A stretch of 64,000 bases of DNA from Pseudomonadota bacterium (GCA_023442945.1 JAEZWW010000033.1:1-64000); one strand, 5' to 3'; numbered from the stretch's first letter, positions 26,164 through 35,210 are shown. Notes: generated by a model not told the origin, from the letters alone. Numbers and translations: made by a program.

Positions 26164-28461
26164 ATGAAGTCAATCGCTCAACGATTCCGCCTGCGCTCCG
26201 TGACCACGTTGGTCACATTGGCCCTTGCATCGCAAATGGCTTGGGCGGTGGACCCGTTCACCGTGCGCGACATCCGGGTGGAAGGCCTGCAGCGCGTGGA
26301 ACCCGGCACCGTCTTCGCGTCGCTGCCCGTGCGTGTGGGTGAAACCTACAACGACGAAAAAGGCGCGGCCGCCATCCGCGCGCTGTTCGGCCTGGGTTTG
26401 TTCACCGACGTGCGCCTGGACGTCAGCGGCGATGTGCTGGTCGTGATCGTGCAGGAGCGTCCCACGGTTGCCTCGGTGGACTTTGCGGGCAACAAGGAAT
26501 TCAGCAACGAAGTGCTGCAAGGCGTTCTGCGGGATTCGGGCCTGTCGTCCGGTCGCCCGTACGACCGCGCGCTGGTCGACCGCATTGAGCAGGAACTGAA
26601 GCGCCAGTACATCAACAAGAGCCTGTATGGCGCCGAAGTGGTGACCACCGTGACGCCGATGGAGCGCAACCAGGTCCGATTGACCTTCAACATCACCGAA
26701 GGCCGCGCGGCCCGCATCAAGGACATTCAGATCCTGGGCAACAAGGCGTTTTCGGAGGGCCAGCTCAAGGATTTGTTTGAACTGGACACCGGTGGCTGGC
26801 TGTCGTGGTACACCAAGACCGACCAGTATTCCCGCACCAAGCTGAACGCCGACCTGGAAGCCCTGCGCTCGTTCTACTTGGCGCGCGGCTATTTGGACTT
26901 CAAGATCGATTCCACACAGGTGGCGATGTCGCCCGACAAGGAAGCCATCTCCGTCACGGTCAACGTCTCCGAAGGCGACCGCTTCGCGGTATCTGGCGTC
27001 TCGCTGGATGGCAATTACCTGGAAAAGGACGACGAGTTCAAGTCGCTCATCACCATCAAGCCGGGTGAGGCCTACAACGCCGACCAGGTGGCTGAAACGA
27101 CCAAGGCGTTCACCGACCATTTCGGCAACTATGGTTACGCGTTTGCGCAGGTGGAAGCGGTGCCCGAAGTGGACCGCACCAACAACCGCGTGGCGCTGAC
27201 GCTCAAATCCGAGCCAGGTCGCCGCGCCTATGTGCGGCGCATCAACGTGCAAGGCAACACGCGCACCCGCGACGAGGTGATTCGGCGCGAATTCCGCCAG
27301 TACGAATCGTCCTGGTACGACGCCGACCGCATTCGGCTGTCGCGCGACCGGGTCGACCGCTTGGGCTACTTCACCGAACTGTCAGTAACCTCGGCCGAAG
27401 TCCCCGGGGCGCCTGACCAGGTGGACCTCAACGTCGAGGTCAAGGAAAAACCCACTGGCAACATCTCTATCGGTGCGGGCTACTCGTCGGCGGAAAAGCT
27501 GTCCTTCACCTTCGGCCTGGCGCAGGAGAACGTGTTCGGCTCGGGCAACCGACTGGACCTGCAGCTCAACACCGGCAAGTTCAACCGCACGGTCGTGATC
27601 AGTACGACCGACCCGTACTTCACCGCCAACGGTGTGTCGCGTACGGTCGACCTGTACTACAAAACCCAGAAGCCGTACCAGGACCAGGGCGGCAACTACA
27701 CCTTGGTGACCATGGGCGCCGGTCTCAAGTTCGGCGTGCCGATCACCGAGATCGACACGGTCTACCTGGGCCTCAACGCCGAGCGCACCCGCATCAAGCC
27801 GGGCACCAACATCCCGGCGTCGTACCTGGCCTACGCCAACAAGTTTGGCTACACCAGCACCTCGTTCCCCTTCACGCTGGGCTGGTCGCGCGATTCGCGT
27901 GACAGTGCTTTGGCCCCGACGTCCGGTCGTTACCAGCGCCTGCTGGGCGAGTTGGGCTTGTTGGGCGATGCGCGCTACGTCAAGGCCAACTACCAGTACC
28001 AACAGTACGTGCCGCTCAGCAAGCAGTACACGCTGGCCTTCAACGGCGAACTGGGCTGGGGCAAGGGCCTGAGTGGCCGCCCATTCCCGGTGTTCAAGAA
28101 CTTCTATTCGGGCGGCTTGGGCTCGGTGCGCGGCTACGAGCAGTCCACGCTCGGCCCGCGTGACGTGACCGGCGCTTTCACGGGCGGCACGCGCAAGTTC
28201 ACGCTGAACACCGAATTCATCACGCCCTTCCCGGGCGCGGGCAACGACCGCACGCTGCGCCTGTTCGGCTTCTTTGACATCGGCGCGCTGTACGGTGACG
28301 GCGAGAAAATCTCCGGCGATGCGCTGCGCTACTCCACGGGTATCGGCTTCAGCTGGATTTCGCCGCTCGGCCCCCTGCGTTTCGCGTTTGCCGTGCCGCT
28401 GCGCAAGAAGCCCGGCGATAGAATCCAGCGTTTCCAATTCCAGATCGGGACTTCGTTTTGA
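26164..28461 (+). CDS. bamA: Outer membrane protein assembly factor BamA
   Basis: BamA is the central pore of the BAM complex, which folds and inserts outer-membrane barrels. The 765 residues carry a signal peptide ending near AWAVDPF (about residue 28). Five POTRA repeats follow, starting with DIRVEGLQRVEPGTVF, and then the C-terminal barrel. The L6-type motif is seen as GLGSVRGYEQSTLGPRD, and the protein ends in Phe (FQFQIGTSF) as expected for a BAM substrate. Its stop overlaps the skp start. Confidence 0.98.
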   Translation: MKSIAQRFRLRSVTTLVTLALASQMAWAVDPFTVRDIRVEGLQRVEPGTVFASLPVRVGETYNDEKGAAAIRALFGLGLFTDVRLDVSGDVLVVIVQERPTVASVDFAGNKEFSNEVLQGVLRDSGLSSGRPYDRALVDRIEQELKRQYINKSLYGAEVVTTVTPMERNQVRLTFNITEGRAARIKDIQILGNKAFSEGQLKDLFELDTGGWLSWYTKTDQYSRTKLNADLEALRSFYLARGYLDFKIDSTQVAMSPDKEAISVTVNVSEGDRFAVSGVSLDGNYLEKDDEFKSLITIKPGEAYNADQVAETTKAFTDHFGNYGYAFAQVEAVPEVDRTNNRVALTLKSEPGRRAYVRRINVQGNTRTRDEVIRREFRQYESSWYDADRIRLSRDRVDRLGYFTELSVTSAEVPGAPDQVDLNVEVKEKPTGNISIGAGYSSAEKLSFTFGLAQENVFGSGNRLDLQLNTGKFNRTVVISTTDPYFTANGVSRTVDLYYKTQKPYQDQGGNYTLVTMGAGLKFGVPITEIDTVYLGLNAERTRIKPGTNIPASYLAYANKFGYTSTSFPFTLGWSRDSRDSALAPTSGRYQRLLGELGLLGDARYVKANYQYQQYVPLSKQYTLAFNGELGWGKGLSGRPFPVFKNFYSGGLGSVRGYEQSTLGPRDVTGAFTGGTRKFTLNTEFITPFPGAGNDRTLRLFGFFDIGALYGDGEKISGDALRYSTGIGFSWISPLGPLRFAFAVPLRKKPGDRIQRFQFQIGTSF

Positions 28462-28976
28462 AGCAGTACTTTTCTCAGGGCCTGATGGCGCTGGCGGTCA
28501 CGGGCGCCGCGGTGCTCAGCCCGATGGCCATGGCGCAGGACCCGGCGCGCATTGGCTTTGTCAACACCGACCGCATGCTGCGTGAGGCCACGTCCGCCAA
28601 GACCGCCCAGACCAAGCTGGAGCAGGAGTTTTCGCGTCGCGAAAAGGAAATCGACGACGCAGGCAATGCCCTGAAAACCGCGTCCGACCGCTTCGAGCGT
28701 GAAGCGCCCACCATGGCCGAAAGCGCGCGCCAGTCGCGTCAGCGCCAGTTGATGGACCAGGACCGAGAGTTTCAGCGCAAGCGCCGAGAATTCCAGGAAG
28801 ATCTGAACTCCCGCAAGCAGGAAGAGCTGCAGCAGATTCTTGACCGCGCCAACCGCGTCGTGAAGCAGGTGGCCGAGGCCGAGAAGTACGACGTCATCCT
28901 GCAAGAGGCGGTCTACGTCAACCCCAAGCTGGACATCACCGACAAGGTGATCAAAGCGCTGAACGGCGCCAAGTGA
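28458..28976 (+). CDS. skp: Periplasmic chaperone Skp/OmpH
   Basis: Skp holds unfolded outer-membrane proteins in the periplasm. The 172 residues have a signal peptide (cleavage near AMAQDP), then ARIGFVNTDRM, then a long charged coiled-coil (Glu, Arg, Lys and Gln-rich, about residues 50-130). The C-terminal strand is YDVILQEAVYVNPKLDITDKVI. The start is a TTG at 28458 that overlaps the bamA stop by four bases (TTGA). The next gene is lpxD, the canonical order. Confidence 0.95.
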   Translation: MKQYFSQGLMALAVTGAAVLSPMAMAQDPARIGFVNTDRMLREATSAKTAQTKLEQEFSRREKEIDDAGNALKTASDRFEREAPTMAESARQSRQRQLMDQDREFQRKRREFQEDLNSRKQEELQQILDRANRVVKQVAEAEKYDVILQEAVYVNPKLDITDKVIKALNGAK

Positions 28977-29027
28977 GCGGGCCCTGGCTGGCCTGGCTCC
29001 AACGTTTTCCCTTCGTGAAGTAGTGAA

Positions 29028-30011
29028 GTGACCCTGCGAGCCGGAGCCATCGTCCAATCCCTCGGCGGCGAGTTGTTCGGTGACCCCGACCGCCTGATCA
29101 CGCGGCTCGCGCCGCTCGAAACCGCCGGTCCGTCCGAACTCAGCTACCTCGTCTCTGCCCGGATGGTCGGGTTGCTGGCCAACACGCAAGCCGGCTGCAT
29201 CATCGTTTCGCAAGCCACCGCAGCCGCCGCGCGCGAACGCGGCGATTGCATCGTTTGCGACGACCCCCACCTGTACTTTGCGCGCGTCACACAGATGTGG
29301 CGTCGTCTGCACAGCACCCCGCGCCCGCGTATTCACCCCAGCGCGGTGGTGGAAGAGGGCGCCTTCGTCGACCCCACCGCCAGCGTCGGCGCCTTGAGCT
29401 TCGTCGGTCGCGGCGCGCGCATCGGCGCCGGCACGGTCATCAAGGAGCGCGTCACCATTGGAGAGGATTGCACGCTTGGCGCGCGTTGCCTGATCCAGAG
29501 TGGCGCCGTGATCGGCGGTGACGGCTTCGGCTTTGCCGGACACGAAGGCACCTGGGTCAAGATTGAGCAGTTGGGCGCGGTGCGCATCGGCGACGACGTC
29601 GAAATTGGCGCCAACACCTGCGTCGACCGCGGCGCGCTGGACGACACCGTGATCGAAGACGGCGTCAAGCTCGACAACCTGATCCAGATCGGCCACAACA
29701 CCCACATCGGCAAGCACACGGCGATGGCCGGCTGCGTTGGCGTGGCGGGCAGCGCGCGCATCGGCGCGTACTGTACGGTGGGTGGCGCGGGCATGATCTC
29801 GGGTCACATCAGCATCGCCGACCACGTGCACGTCACGGCCGGGACGCTGGTGTCGCGCTCGCTCACCAAGCCGGGGCATTACACCGGCTTCTTCCCTGTC
29901 GACGAAAATAGCGAGTGGGAAAAGAACGCCGCCACGCTCAGGCAGCTGTATCGGCTGCGTGACCGCATCAAGCAGCTTGAGCGTCGCCTCGCTGAATCTG
30001 AAGAACAATAA
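29028..30011 (+). CDS. lpxD: UDP-3-O-acylglucosamine N-acyltransferase
   Basis: LpxD adds the second hydroxyacyl chain in lipid A synthesis. The 327 residues show a uridine-binding N-terminal domain and then a left-handed beta helix of hexapeptide repeats (HPSAVVEEGAFVDPTASVG onward). The catalytic His lies in IQIGHNTHIG, and a C-terminal helix with charged residues follows. A GTG at 29028 is the start. The stop codon is immediately followed by a copy of the dispersed element that fills most of the gap to fabZ. Confidence 0.97.
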   Translation: MTLRAGAIVQSLGGELFGDPDRLITRLAPLETAGPSELSYLVSARMVGLLANTQAGCIIVSQATAAAARERGDCIVCDDPHLYFARVTQMWRRLHSTPRPRIHPSAVVEEGAFVDPTASVGALSFVGRGARIGAGTVIKERVTIGEDCTLGARCLIQSGAVIGGDGFGFAGHEGTWVKIEQLGAVRIGDDVEIGANTCVDRGALDDTVIEDGVKLDNLIQIGHNTHIGKHTAMAGCVGVAGSARIGAYCTVGGAGMISGHISIADHVHVTAGTLVSRSLTKPGHYTGFFPVDENSEWEKNAATLRQLYRLRDRIKQLERRLAESEEQ

Positions 30012-30060
30012 GCCTTTGGCGCTTGCTGGACAAGCGCGGGAAGCTATGAATTTGAGAGCA
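30012..30060 (-). repeat. Dispersed element copy between lpxD and fabZ
   Basis: Begins right at the lpxD stop codon. It holds the longest palindrome of any copy, GCGCTTG-N5-CAAGCGC, then AAGCTATGAATTTGAGAGC. It ends 6 bases before the fabZ start codon. Confidence 0.7.
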
Positions 30061-30066
30061 AATGCC

Positions 30067-30510
30067 ATGATGGACATCCACCACATCCTGACCAAGCTGC
30101 CGCACCGCTACCCCTTCCTGCTGGTCGACCGGGTGCTCAACATCGATCTTGAAGCCAAGACCATCCGGGCGCTCAAGAACGTGACGGTGAATGAACCTTG
30201 CTTCACCGGCCACTTCCCCAAACGCCCGGTCTTTCCGGGCGTTTTGATGCTGGAGGCGTTGGCGCAGGCCTGCGCGCTGCTGTCGTTCGAGGTCACCGGC
30301 CTGTCGCTGGACGACGAGTCTGTCTTCTATTTTGTGGGCGTGGATGGGGCGCGCTTCAAGCGCCCTGTCGAGCCTGGCGACCAGTTGATTCTGGACGGCG
30401 CGCTGGAGCGCGTGCGCGGCGGCATCTACCGCTACAACTGCACCGCGTCGGTCGACGGGGAGATGGCGGCCGAAGCCGTGATCATGTGCACCATGCGCAA
30501 GGTGGTATGA
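30067..30510 (+). CDS. fabZ: 3-hydroxyacyl-ACP dehydratase FabZ
   Basis: FabZ dehydrates beta-hydroxyacyl-ACP in fatty acid synthesis and competes with lipid A synthesis for 3-hydroxymyristoyl-ACP. From the ATG at 30067 the protein has 147 residues, starting MMDIHHILTKLPHRYPFLLVDRV. The catalytic His lies in GHFPKRPVFPGV and the Glu in MLEALAQA. A Met codon at 30046 lies in frame but inside the dispersed element (30012-30060) and would add seven unconserved residues, so I prefer 30067. Its stop is followed 40 bases later by lpxA. Confidence 0.95.
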   Translation: MMDIHHILTKLPHRYPFLLVDRVLNIDLEAKTIRALKNVTVNEPCFTGHFPKRPVFPGVLMLEALAQACALLSFEVTGLSLDDESVFYFVGVDGARFKRPVEPGDQLILDGALERVRGGIYRYNCTASVDGEMAAEAVIMCTMRKVV

Positions 30511-30549
30511 GCGGCCGCGCACAGGTAGCGGCAGGGAAAGGGCGCTGAT

Positions 30550-31338
30550 TTGGCGCGCATTCATCCCACGGCGCTGATCGATGCGGCGGCAGAACTGGCG
30601 GACGATGTCGAGGTCGGCGCCTATTCGGTCATCGGCCCGCACGTGCGCATCGGCGCGGCTTCGCACATCGGCCCGCATTGCGTGATCGAGGGGCACACCA
30701 CGCTCGGCCAGAGCAACCGGGTCTTCCAGTTCGCCAGCCTGGGCGCTGCGCCGCAGGACAAGAAGTACGCAGGTGAGCCCACGCGCCTGGAGATCGGTGA
30801 CGGCAACACGATCCGAGAATTCGTCACCATCAACACCGGCACGGTGCAGGACGCGGGCGTCACCCGCGTCGGCAATGACAACTGGATCATGGCCTACGTG
30901 CACGTTGCGCACGATTGTCAGCTGGGCGACCACATCATCCTGGCCAACTCGGTGCAACTGGCTGGCCATGTGCACTTGGGCGACTGGGTATTTCTGGGCG
31001 GGTTGACCGGGGTGCATCAGTTCGTGCGCGTCGGCGCTCACGCGATGACAGCGTTTCAGTCGCGTCTGGCGCAGGACGTCCCCCCGTTTGTCACCGCGGG
31101 CGGCAACCCGGCCGAGGCACAAAGCATCAACGCCGAGGGTCTGCGCCGGCGCGGCTACACGTCCGAACGCATCGCGCTGGTCAAGCAGATGTACCGCCTG
31201 CTGTACCGCAAAGGGCTGACGCTGGACGCAGCGCGCCAGCAGATCGACGCGCTGCGTGGCGAAGTGCCGGAGGCCGATGCCGACATCGCGTTGATGCAAT
31301 CGTTTTTGATGCAGGCCACGCGCGGCATCGTGCGCTGA
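30550..31338 (+). CDS. lpxA: UDP-N-acetylglucosamine acyltransferase
   Basis: LpxA performs the first step of lipid A synthesis. The 262 residues form the hexapeptide-repeat left-handed helix (IHPTALIDAAAELADDVEVG at the start). The catalytic His lies in VHVAHDCQLGDH, and GGNPAEAQSINAEGLRRRG precedes the C-terminal helical domain. A TTG at 30550 begins the conserved N-terminus (ARIHPTA). Two genes unrelated to lipid A separate it from lpxB here. Confidence 0.97.
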   Translation: MARIHPTALIDAAAELADDVEVGAYSVIGPHVRIGAASHIGPHCVIEGHTTLGQSNRVFQFASLGAAPQDKKYAGEPTRLEIGDGNTIREFVTINTGTVQDAGVTRVGNDNWIMAYVHVAHDCQLGDHIILANSVQLAGHVHLGDWVFLGGLTGVHQFVRVGAHAMTAFQSRLAQDVPPFVTAGGNPAEAQSINAEGLRRRGYTSERIALVKQMYRLLYRKGLTLDAARQQIDALRGEVPEADADIALMQSFLMQATRGIVR

Positions 31339-31366
31339 CAGCGTTCTTGGCTCAAGGAGAGGTCTC

Positions 31367-31867
31367 ATGAAAATCACCCATGCTCTGGTTGCCGTGGCCG
31401 CGTTCTGGTCGCTTGGCGCTGTCGCGGCGCCGCCCACCGATGCGTCGATCCAGGAGCTGCTCAAGGTGACGCGTTCTGAATCGATGATGGAAAACGTCAA
31501 CGCCGGCATGGAGCAGGTGATGCGCGCCGCCATGAACGACGTGCAACAGCGTGAGAAGCTGACGCCGGCACAGCAAAAGGCGTTGGACCAATTCCCTGCG
31601 CGCTTTGCGGCGCTGGTTCAGCAGGAATCGAGTTGGGCCACGATGGAGCCCGAGATCGTCGCGGTCTACCGTGATAGCTTCACGCAGGAGGAGATCGATG
31701 CGCAGCTGGCGTTCTACCGCTCGCCAGGCGGCCAAGCCGTGATTGCCAAAATGCCCATGGTCATGCAGAAGTCCATGGAAATGAGCCAGCGCCAGATGCA
31801 CCGCCTCATGCCCAAAATGCAGGCGTTGATGAAAGAGACACTCAGCGACGCCAAGGCCGCCAAATGA
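31367..31867 (+). CDS. DUF2059-type secreted protein
   Basis: The 166 residues start with a signal peptide (MKITHALVAVAAFWSLGAVAA, cleavage near residue 21). A mostly helical domain follows with SIQELLKVTRSESMMENV and YRDSFTQEEIDAQLAFYRSPGGQAV, which match the DUF2059 pattern, and then a Met/Gln/Lys-rich tail. The function of the family is unknown; members are periplasmic. AGGAGAGG lies just upstream of the ATG. It lies between lpxA and lpxB, apparently in the same transcript, and is followed 13 bases later by another unknown gene. Confidence 0.8.
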   Translation: MKITHALVAVAAFWSLGAVAAPPTDASIQELLKVTRSESMMENVNAGMEQVMRAAMNDVQQREKLTPAQQKALDQFPARFAALVQQESSWATMEPEIVAVYRDSFTQEEIDAQLAFYRSPGGQAVIAKMPMVMQKSMEMSQRQMHRLMPKMQALMKETLSDAKAAK

Positions 31868-31880
31868 CGCGGGCGGCCCG

Positions 31881-32423
31881 TTGCAGCCTGGCGCTGCGAC
31901 GGCCGAGGTCTGGCTTAGCGACCACGCCATGAACGAGTTGGAAGCACGCCTGCTGCAACCGCGCTACGCGGTCTGCAGCTTTTGTGAAGACGACCCTAAA
32001 GGCGGTGTGTCCATCACGGTCAACCTGCGCCCCTTCAAGCTGGACGGAGAAAGCATCAGCACCGATGTGTGCATCGAGGATGTGGCCGTCGGCTGCCATG
32101 ACTTCGCTGCGCTGGCCGGGCGCGAATACCACTTCATCCCTCTGGCCGACGACGCGCCTGGGGCGTCGCTCTACCTGCGTGGCCGTCACCACCCGGTGGA
32201 TGTCACCACCGTGGCCGTTGGTCCGCTGGGCGACGACGAGATGCCGCTGCACATGCGCGGCGCCATCGAATACACCGCCTTTCACAGTGCCGAAACCCAC
32301 GCCATCCCCTTTGACTGGCACACCCGCCTGCGCCTGCCCGCCAGCGCGACGGCCCTGCAGCGCATCGTCGACCGCGCGTCGCCCAAGCCGGCGCCAGCGG
32401 CCCGCGCGACCTGGGGCAGGTGA
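31881..32423 (+). CDS. Hypothetical protein between lpxA and lpxB
   Basis: I do not recognise this protein. A TTG at 31881 gives 180 residues; an ATG at 31929 would give 164 and starts MNELEARLLQPRYAV. The composition is acidic in the middle (several Asp/Glu pairs, EDDPKGGVSI, VCIEDVAVGCHD), with predicted strands and no signal peptide or membrane span. The C-terminus is Ala/Pro-rich. It ends inside a four-base overlap with a 28-codon frame, and lpxB starts about 100 bases downstream. Confidence 0.6.
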   Translation: MQPGAATAEVWLSDHAMNELEARLLQPRYAVCSFCEDDPKGGVSITVNLRPFKLDGESISTDVCIEDVAVGCHDFAALAGREYHFIPLADDAPGASLYLRGRHHPVDVTTVAVGPLGDDEMPLHMRGAIEYTAFHSAETHAIPFDWHTRLRLPASATALQRIVDRASPKPAPAARATWGR

Positions 32424-32509
32424 TGCGCATGGCGTTGCCGCAACTGGTGTACGACGACCAGACCGCCGCGCTGGCGTCGCTGGTCAAGGCGCGTTTGGGC
32501 GTGCGCTAA
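32423..32509 (+). CDS. Possible 28-residue small protein
   Basis: An ATG at 32423 overlaps the preceding stop codon (ATGA), and the frame runs 28 codons to TAA at 32509. The peptide is helix-like and amphipathic (LPQLVYDDQTAALASLVKARL). The same frame is open a little upstream as RDLGQV, so it could instead be the frameshifted C-terminus of the upstream hypothetical protein. Translation is unproven. Confidence 0.25.
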   Translation: MRMALPQLVYDDQTAALASLVKARLGVR

Positions 32510-32521
32510 AGGGGGCCAGCC

Positions 32522-33763
32522 TTGACCAAGCCGCCAAACACCGCGCCGCCGCAGGGCAACAGCGCTTCGCGCTTCGCCCTGGTCGCAGGCGAAGCCTCAG
32601 GCGATCTGCTGGCCGGGCATTTGCTGGCCGCCCTGCGCCAGCGCTGGCCGGGTCTGCACAGCGCCGGCATCGGCGGTGCGCACATGGCCGCGCAGGGCTT
32701 TGACGCCTGGTGGCCGGTTGAAAAGCTGTCCGTGCGCGGCTACCTGGAAGTGCTGCCACGCCTGCCCGAGTTGCTGCGCCTGCGCCGCCAGCTGGGCGAC
32801 CGGCTGCTGGCGGAGCGGCCGGACCTGTTCATCGGCGTTGACGCGCCCGACTTCAACTTCGACCTCGAGGCGCGGCTGAAGGCGGGCGGACTCAAGACCC
32901 TGCATTTCGTCAGCCCCTCGTTCTGGGCCTGGCGGCCGGAGAAGCTGCAAAAGCTGCAGCGCGCCGCCGACCATGTGTTGTGCCTGTTCCCGTTCGAGCC
33001 CGAGCTGCTGCAGGCCGCGGGCATCGCCGCCACCTACGTCGGCCATCCGCTGGCGCAGGCGATTCCGATGCAGACGGACCAGGCCGCGGCGCGCGCCGCG
33101 CTGGGCATCGGCGCGCACGGCCCGGTGGTTGCCTTGCTGCCAGGCAGCCGCCGGGCCGAGGTTGATCACCTGGGTTCACGCTTCTTTCAGGCTGCGGCCC
33201 TGGTGCAATCTGCGAGGCCAGCTACGCAATTCATAGTGCCTGCGGTGCCGTACCTGTTGCCGCAAGTGCGTGCGTTGGCGGCGGCCAGCGGTCTGGGCAA
33301 CGCCGTTCACGTCGTCGAAGGGCAGTCGCACGCCGCCCTGGCCGCGTGCGACCTTACGCTGATCGCCAGCGGCACGGCCACGCTGGAGGCAGCGCTGTTC
33401 CACAAGCCCATGGTCATCGCCTACGCCATGCCCGCGCTCAGCTACCACCTGATGTGGCGCAAGCGCCAGCTGCCCTGGGTCGGTCTGCCCAACATCCTGT
33501 GCGCGCCGCGCACCTGGCTGCACCGGCCGGCCGGTGTGCCAGCGCGGGTCTGGGCGGACAAGCCCGACGCGCCCTTCGTTGTGCCTGAGCTGGTGCAGCA
33601 CGCGGCCACCCCTGCCGCGCTGGCGGCGGCAGTGCTGGGCTGGCTGGACGCGCCTGAGACAATGGCGGCCACGACCGCGCGCTTCGAGCAACTGCACGCC
33701 GAACTGCGCCGCCCCACCGCCCAACTCGCCACCGATGCGATCCAAACGCTTCTTGACCGCTGA
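32522..33763 (+). CDS. lpxB: Lipid-A-disaccharide synthase
   Basis: LpxB joins UDP-diacylglucosamine and lipid X to the lipid A disaccharide at the inner membrane. The 413 residues include VAGEASGDLLAGHLLAAL near the start, the GT-B fold motif SPSFWAWRPEK, YVGHPLAQ, LLPGSRRAEV and IASGTATLEAAL. A TTG at 32522 is the start. A copy of the dispersed element at 33193-33238 encodes about residues 225-239 (ALVQSARPATQFIVP), in a variable segment after LLPGSRR. The 3' end overlaps rnhB by 29 bases. Confidence 0.96.
   Translation: MTKPPNTAPPQGNSASRFALVAGEASGDLLAGHLLAALRQRWPGLHSAGIGGAHMAAQGFDAWWPVEKLSVRGYLEVLPRLPELLRLRRQLGDRLLAERPDLFIGVDAPDFNFDLEARLKAGGLKTLHFVSPSFWAWRPEKLQKLQRAADHVLCLFPFEPELLQAAGIAATYVGHPLAQAIPMQTDQAAARAALGIGAHGPVVALLPGSRRAEVDHLGSRFFQAAALVQSARPATQFIVPAVPYLLPQVRALAAASGLGNAVHVVEGQSHAALAACDLTLIASGTATLEAALFHKPMVIAYAMPALSYHLMWRKRQLPWVGLPNILCAPRTWLHRPAGVPARVWADKPDAPFVVPELVQHAATPAALAAAVLGWLDAPETMAATTARFEQLHAELRRPTAQLATDAIQTLLDR
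33193..33238 (-). repeat. Dispersed element copy inside lpxB
   Basis: Core CAATCTGCGAGGCCAGCTAC followed by GCAATTCATAG. Encodes ALVQSARPATQFIV, in the same frame as the dxr copy. Confidence 0.7.
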
Positions 33764-34385
33764 ACAGACCGCGCTGGACTGGTCCGCACCCGGCCTGTGC
33801 GCGGGCGTGGACGAAGCGGGCCGAGGGCCGCTGGCTGGCCCCGTGGTCGCTGCGGCCGTGATCCTGGACCCGCGCAAGCCCATTGCCGGCCTGGCCGATT
33901 CCAAGGCGCTGACGGCGCGCCGGCGCGAGCAGCTGTTTGCCGAGATTTGCGAGAAGGCGCTGTGCTGCTCCATCGCCGAGGCCAGCACCGCCGAGATCGA
34001 CACCCTCAACATCCTGCAGGCCACGCTGCTCGCCATGCGCCGCGCGGTCGAAGGCCTGCGCCTGCCGCCCACGCTGGTGCGGGTGGACGGCAATCGCCTG
34101 CCGGTGCTGCCGATGCGGGCCGAAGCCGTGGTCGGCGGCGATGCGCTGGTGGCGGAAATCTCGGCCGCGTCGATTTTGGCCAAGGTGCACCGCGACCGCT
34201 GGTGCGTGCAGATCGACGCGGTCTGGCCGCACTACGGCTTTGCCACGCACAAGGGCTACGGCACGGTCGCGCACCTGGCGGCCCTGCGTGAACACGGCGC
34301 GTGTGAACACCATCGCCGCAGCTTCGCCCCCGTGGCGCAAGTGTTGGGTCGGGTGACGCGTGTCACCCTGGAGCGCGCGCGGTGA
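33735..34385 (+). CDS. rnhB: Ribonuclease HII
   Basis: RNase HII cuts at ribonucleotides misincorporated in DNA. The 216 residues show the catalytic DEAGRG (Asp26 and Glu27), LADSKALTARRRE, and the later acidic site within the VGGDALVAEISAASILAKV region, followed by THKGYGT. The ATG at 33735 lies inside the lpxB 3' end (29-base overlap) in a different frame; the earlier open frame is not conserved. Its stop overlaps the methyltransferase gene start by four bases. Confidence 0.96.
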   Translation: MRSKRFLTAEQTALDWSAPGLCAGVDEAGRGPLAGPVVAAAVILDPRKPIAGLADSKALTARRREQLFAEICEKALCCSIAEASTAEIDTLNILQATLLAMRRAVEGLRLPPTLVRVDGNRLPVLPMRAEAVVGGDALVAEISAASILAKVHRDRWCVQIDAVWPHYGFATHKGYGTVAHLAALREHGACEHHRRSFAPVAQVLGRVTRVTLERAR

Positions 34386-35173
34386 GCGAGGCCGGCCCCG
34401 TCTTCATCCAGTCGCGCGACAACGCGCTGGTCAAGGACTTGCGCCGGCTGGCGCAGGACAACGGCGCCTACCGCAAGCAGGGCCGCGTCTGGGTGGAGGG
34501 CGACCACCTGTGCCGCGCCGCCCTGGCGCGCGGCTGGCGCCCGGCGATGGCCGTGTTTTCTGAGTCTTATTGGCCTCTGGCCCTAGCGGAGATTGCGCAA
34601 GCAGCTCCTAAAAACATAGTATTGGCCGATGCGTTGATGGCGGGCATCAGCGGGCTGGAATCGCCCGCACCGCTGGCTTTCGTGTTGGACCTGCCCGAGG
34701 CGCCCGCGCTGGCAGCGGACGCGCCCAGCGTGGTGCTGGACCGCGTGCAGGACGCGGGCAACGTCGGCTCCATCCTGCGCAGCGCCGGGGCCTTTGGCTT
34801 TGGCCAGGTGCTGGCGCTGAAAGGCACGGCGGCGCTGTGGTCGCCCAAGGTCTTGCGCGCCGGCATGGGTGCGCATTTCGGCCTGCGCTTGGTGGAAGGG
34901 TTGGCGCCTGACGACCTGGCCGCGCTGCAGGTGCCGCTGGTCGTCACCAGCTCGCACCAGGGCGATTGGCTGCACCGCGCCGTCTTGCCCTGGCCTTGCG
35001 CCTGGGTCATGGGGCACGAAGGGCAGGGCGTGGGCGCGGCGCTGGCCGAGCGCGCGGCGCAGGCGGTGCGCATCGCCCAGCCGGGGGGTGAGGAATCGCT
35101 CAACGTCGCGGCGGCGGCGGCCATCTGCCTGCACGCCAGCGCCGCGCAAAACGCCACGGCTCAGGGTGTCTAG
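34382..35173 (+). CDS. TrmH/SpoU-family RNA 2'-O-methyltransferase
   Basis: This protein methylates the 2'-OH of a nucleotide in rRNA or tRNA using SAM bound in a trefoil knot. The 263 residues contain an N-terminal substrate-binding domain (FIQSRDNALVKDLRRLAQD) and the SpoU motifs LDRVQDAGNVGSILRSAGAFG and VMGHEGQGVG, with SLNVAAAAAICLH at the end. The target is unknown. A GTG at 34382 overlaps the rnhB stop (GTGA). A copy of the dispersed element at 34567-34621 encodes about residues 62-80 (SYWPLALAEIAQAAPKNIV). Confidence 0.9.
   Translation: MSEAGPVFIQSRDNALVKDLRRLAQDNGAYRKQGRVWVEGDHLCRAALARGWRPAMAVFSESYWPLALAEIAQAAPKNIVLADALMAGISGLESPAPLAFVLDLPEAPALAADAPSVVLDRVQDAGNVGSILRSAGAFGFGQVLALKGTAALWSPKVLRAGMGAHFGLRLVEGLAPDDLAALQVPLVVTSSHQGDWLHRAVLPWPCAWVMGHEGQGVGAALAERAAQAVRIAQPGGEESLNVAAAAAICLHASAAQNATAQGV
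34567..34621 (-). repeat. Dispersed element copy inside the SpoU methyltransferase gene
   Basis: TTGGCCTCTGGCCCTAG, then CGGAGATTGCGCAAGCAGCT and AAAAACATAG. Encodes WPLALAEIAQAAPKNIV. Confidence 0.8.
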
Positions 35174-35210
35174 GGCCCTGCCGGGGCAGGGGAGATGGCC
35201 GCCTGCGCGC

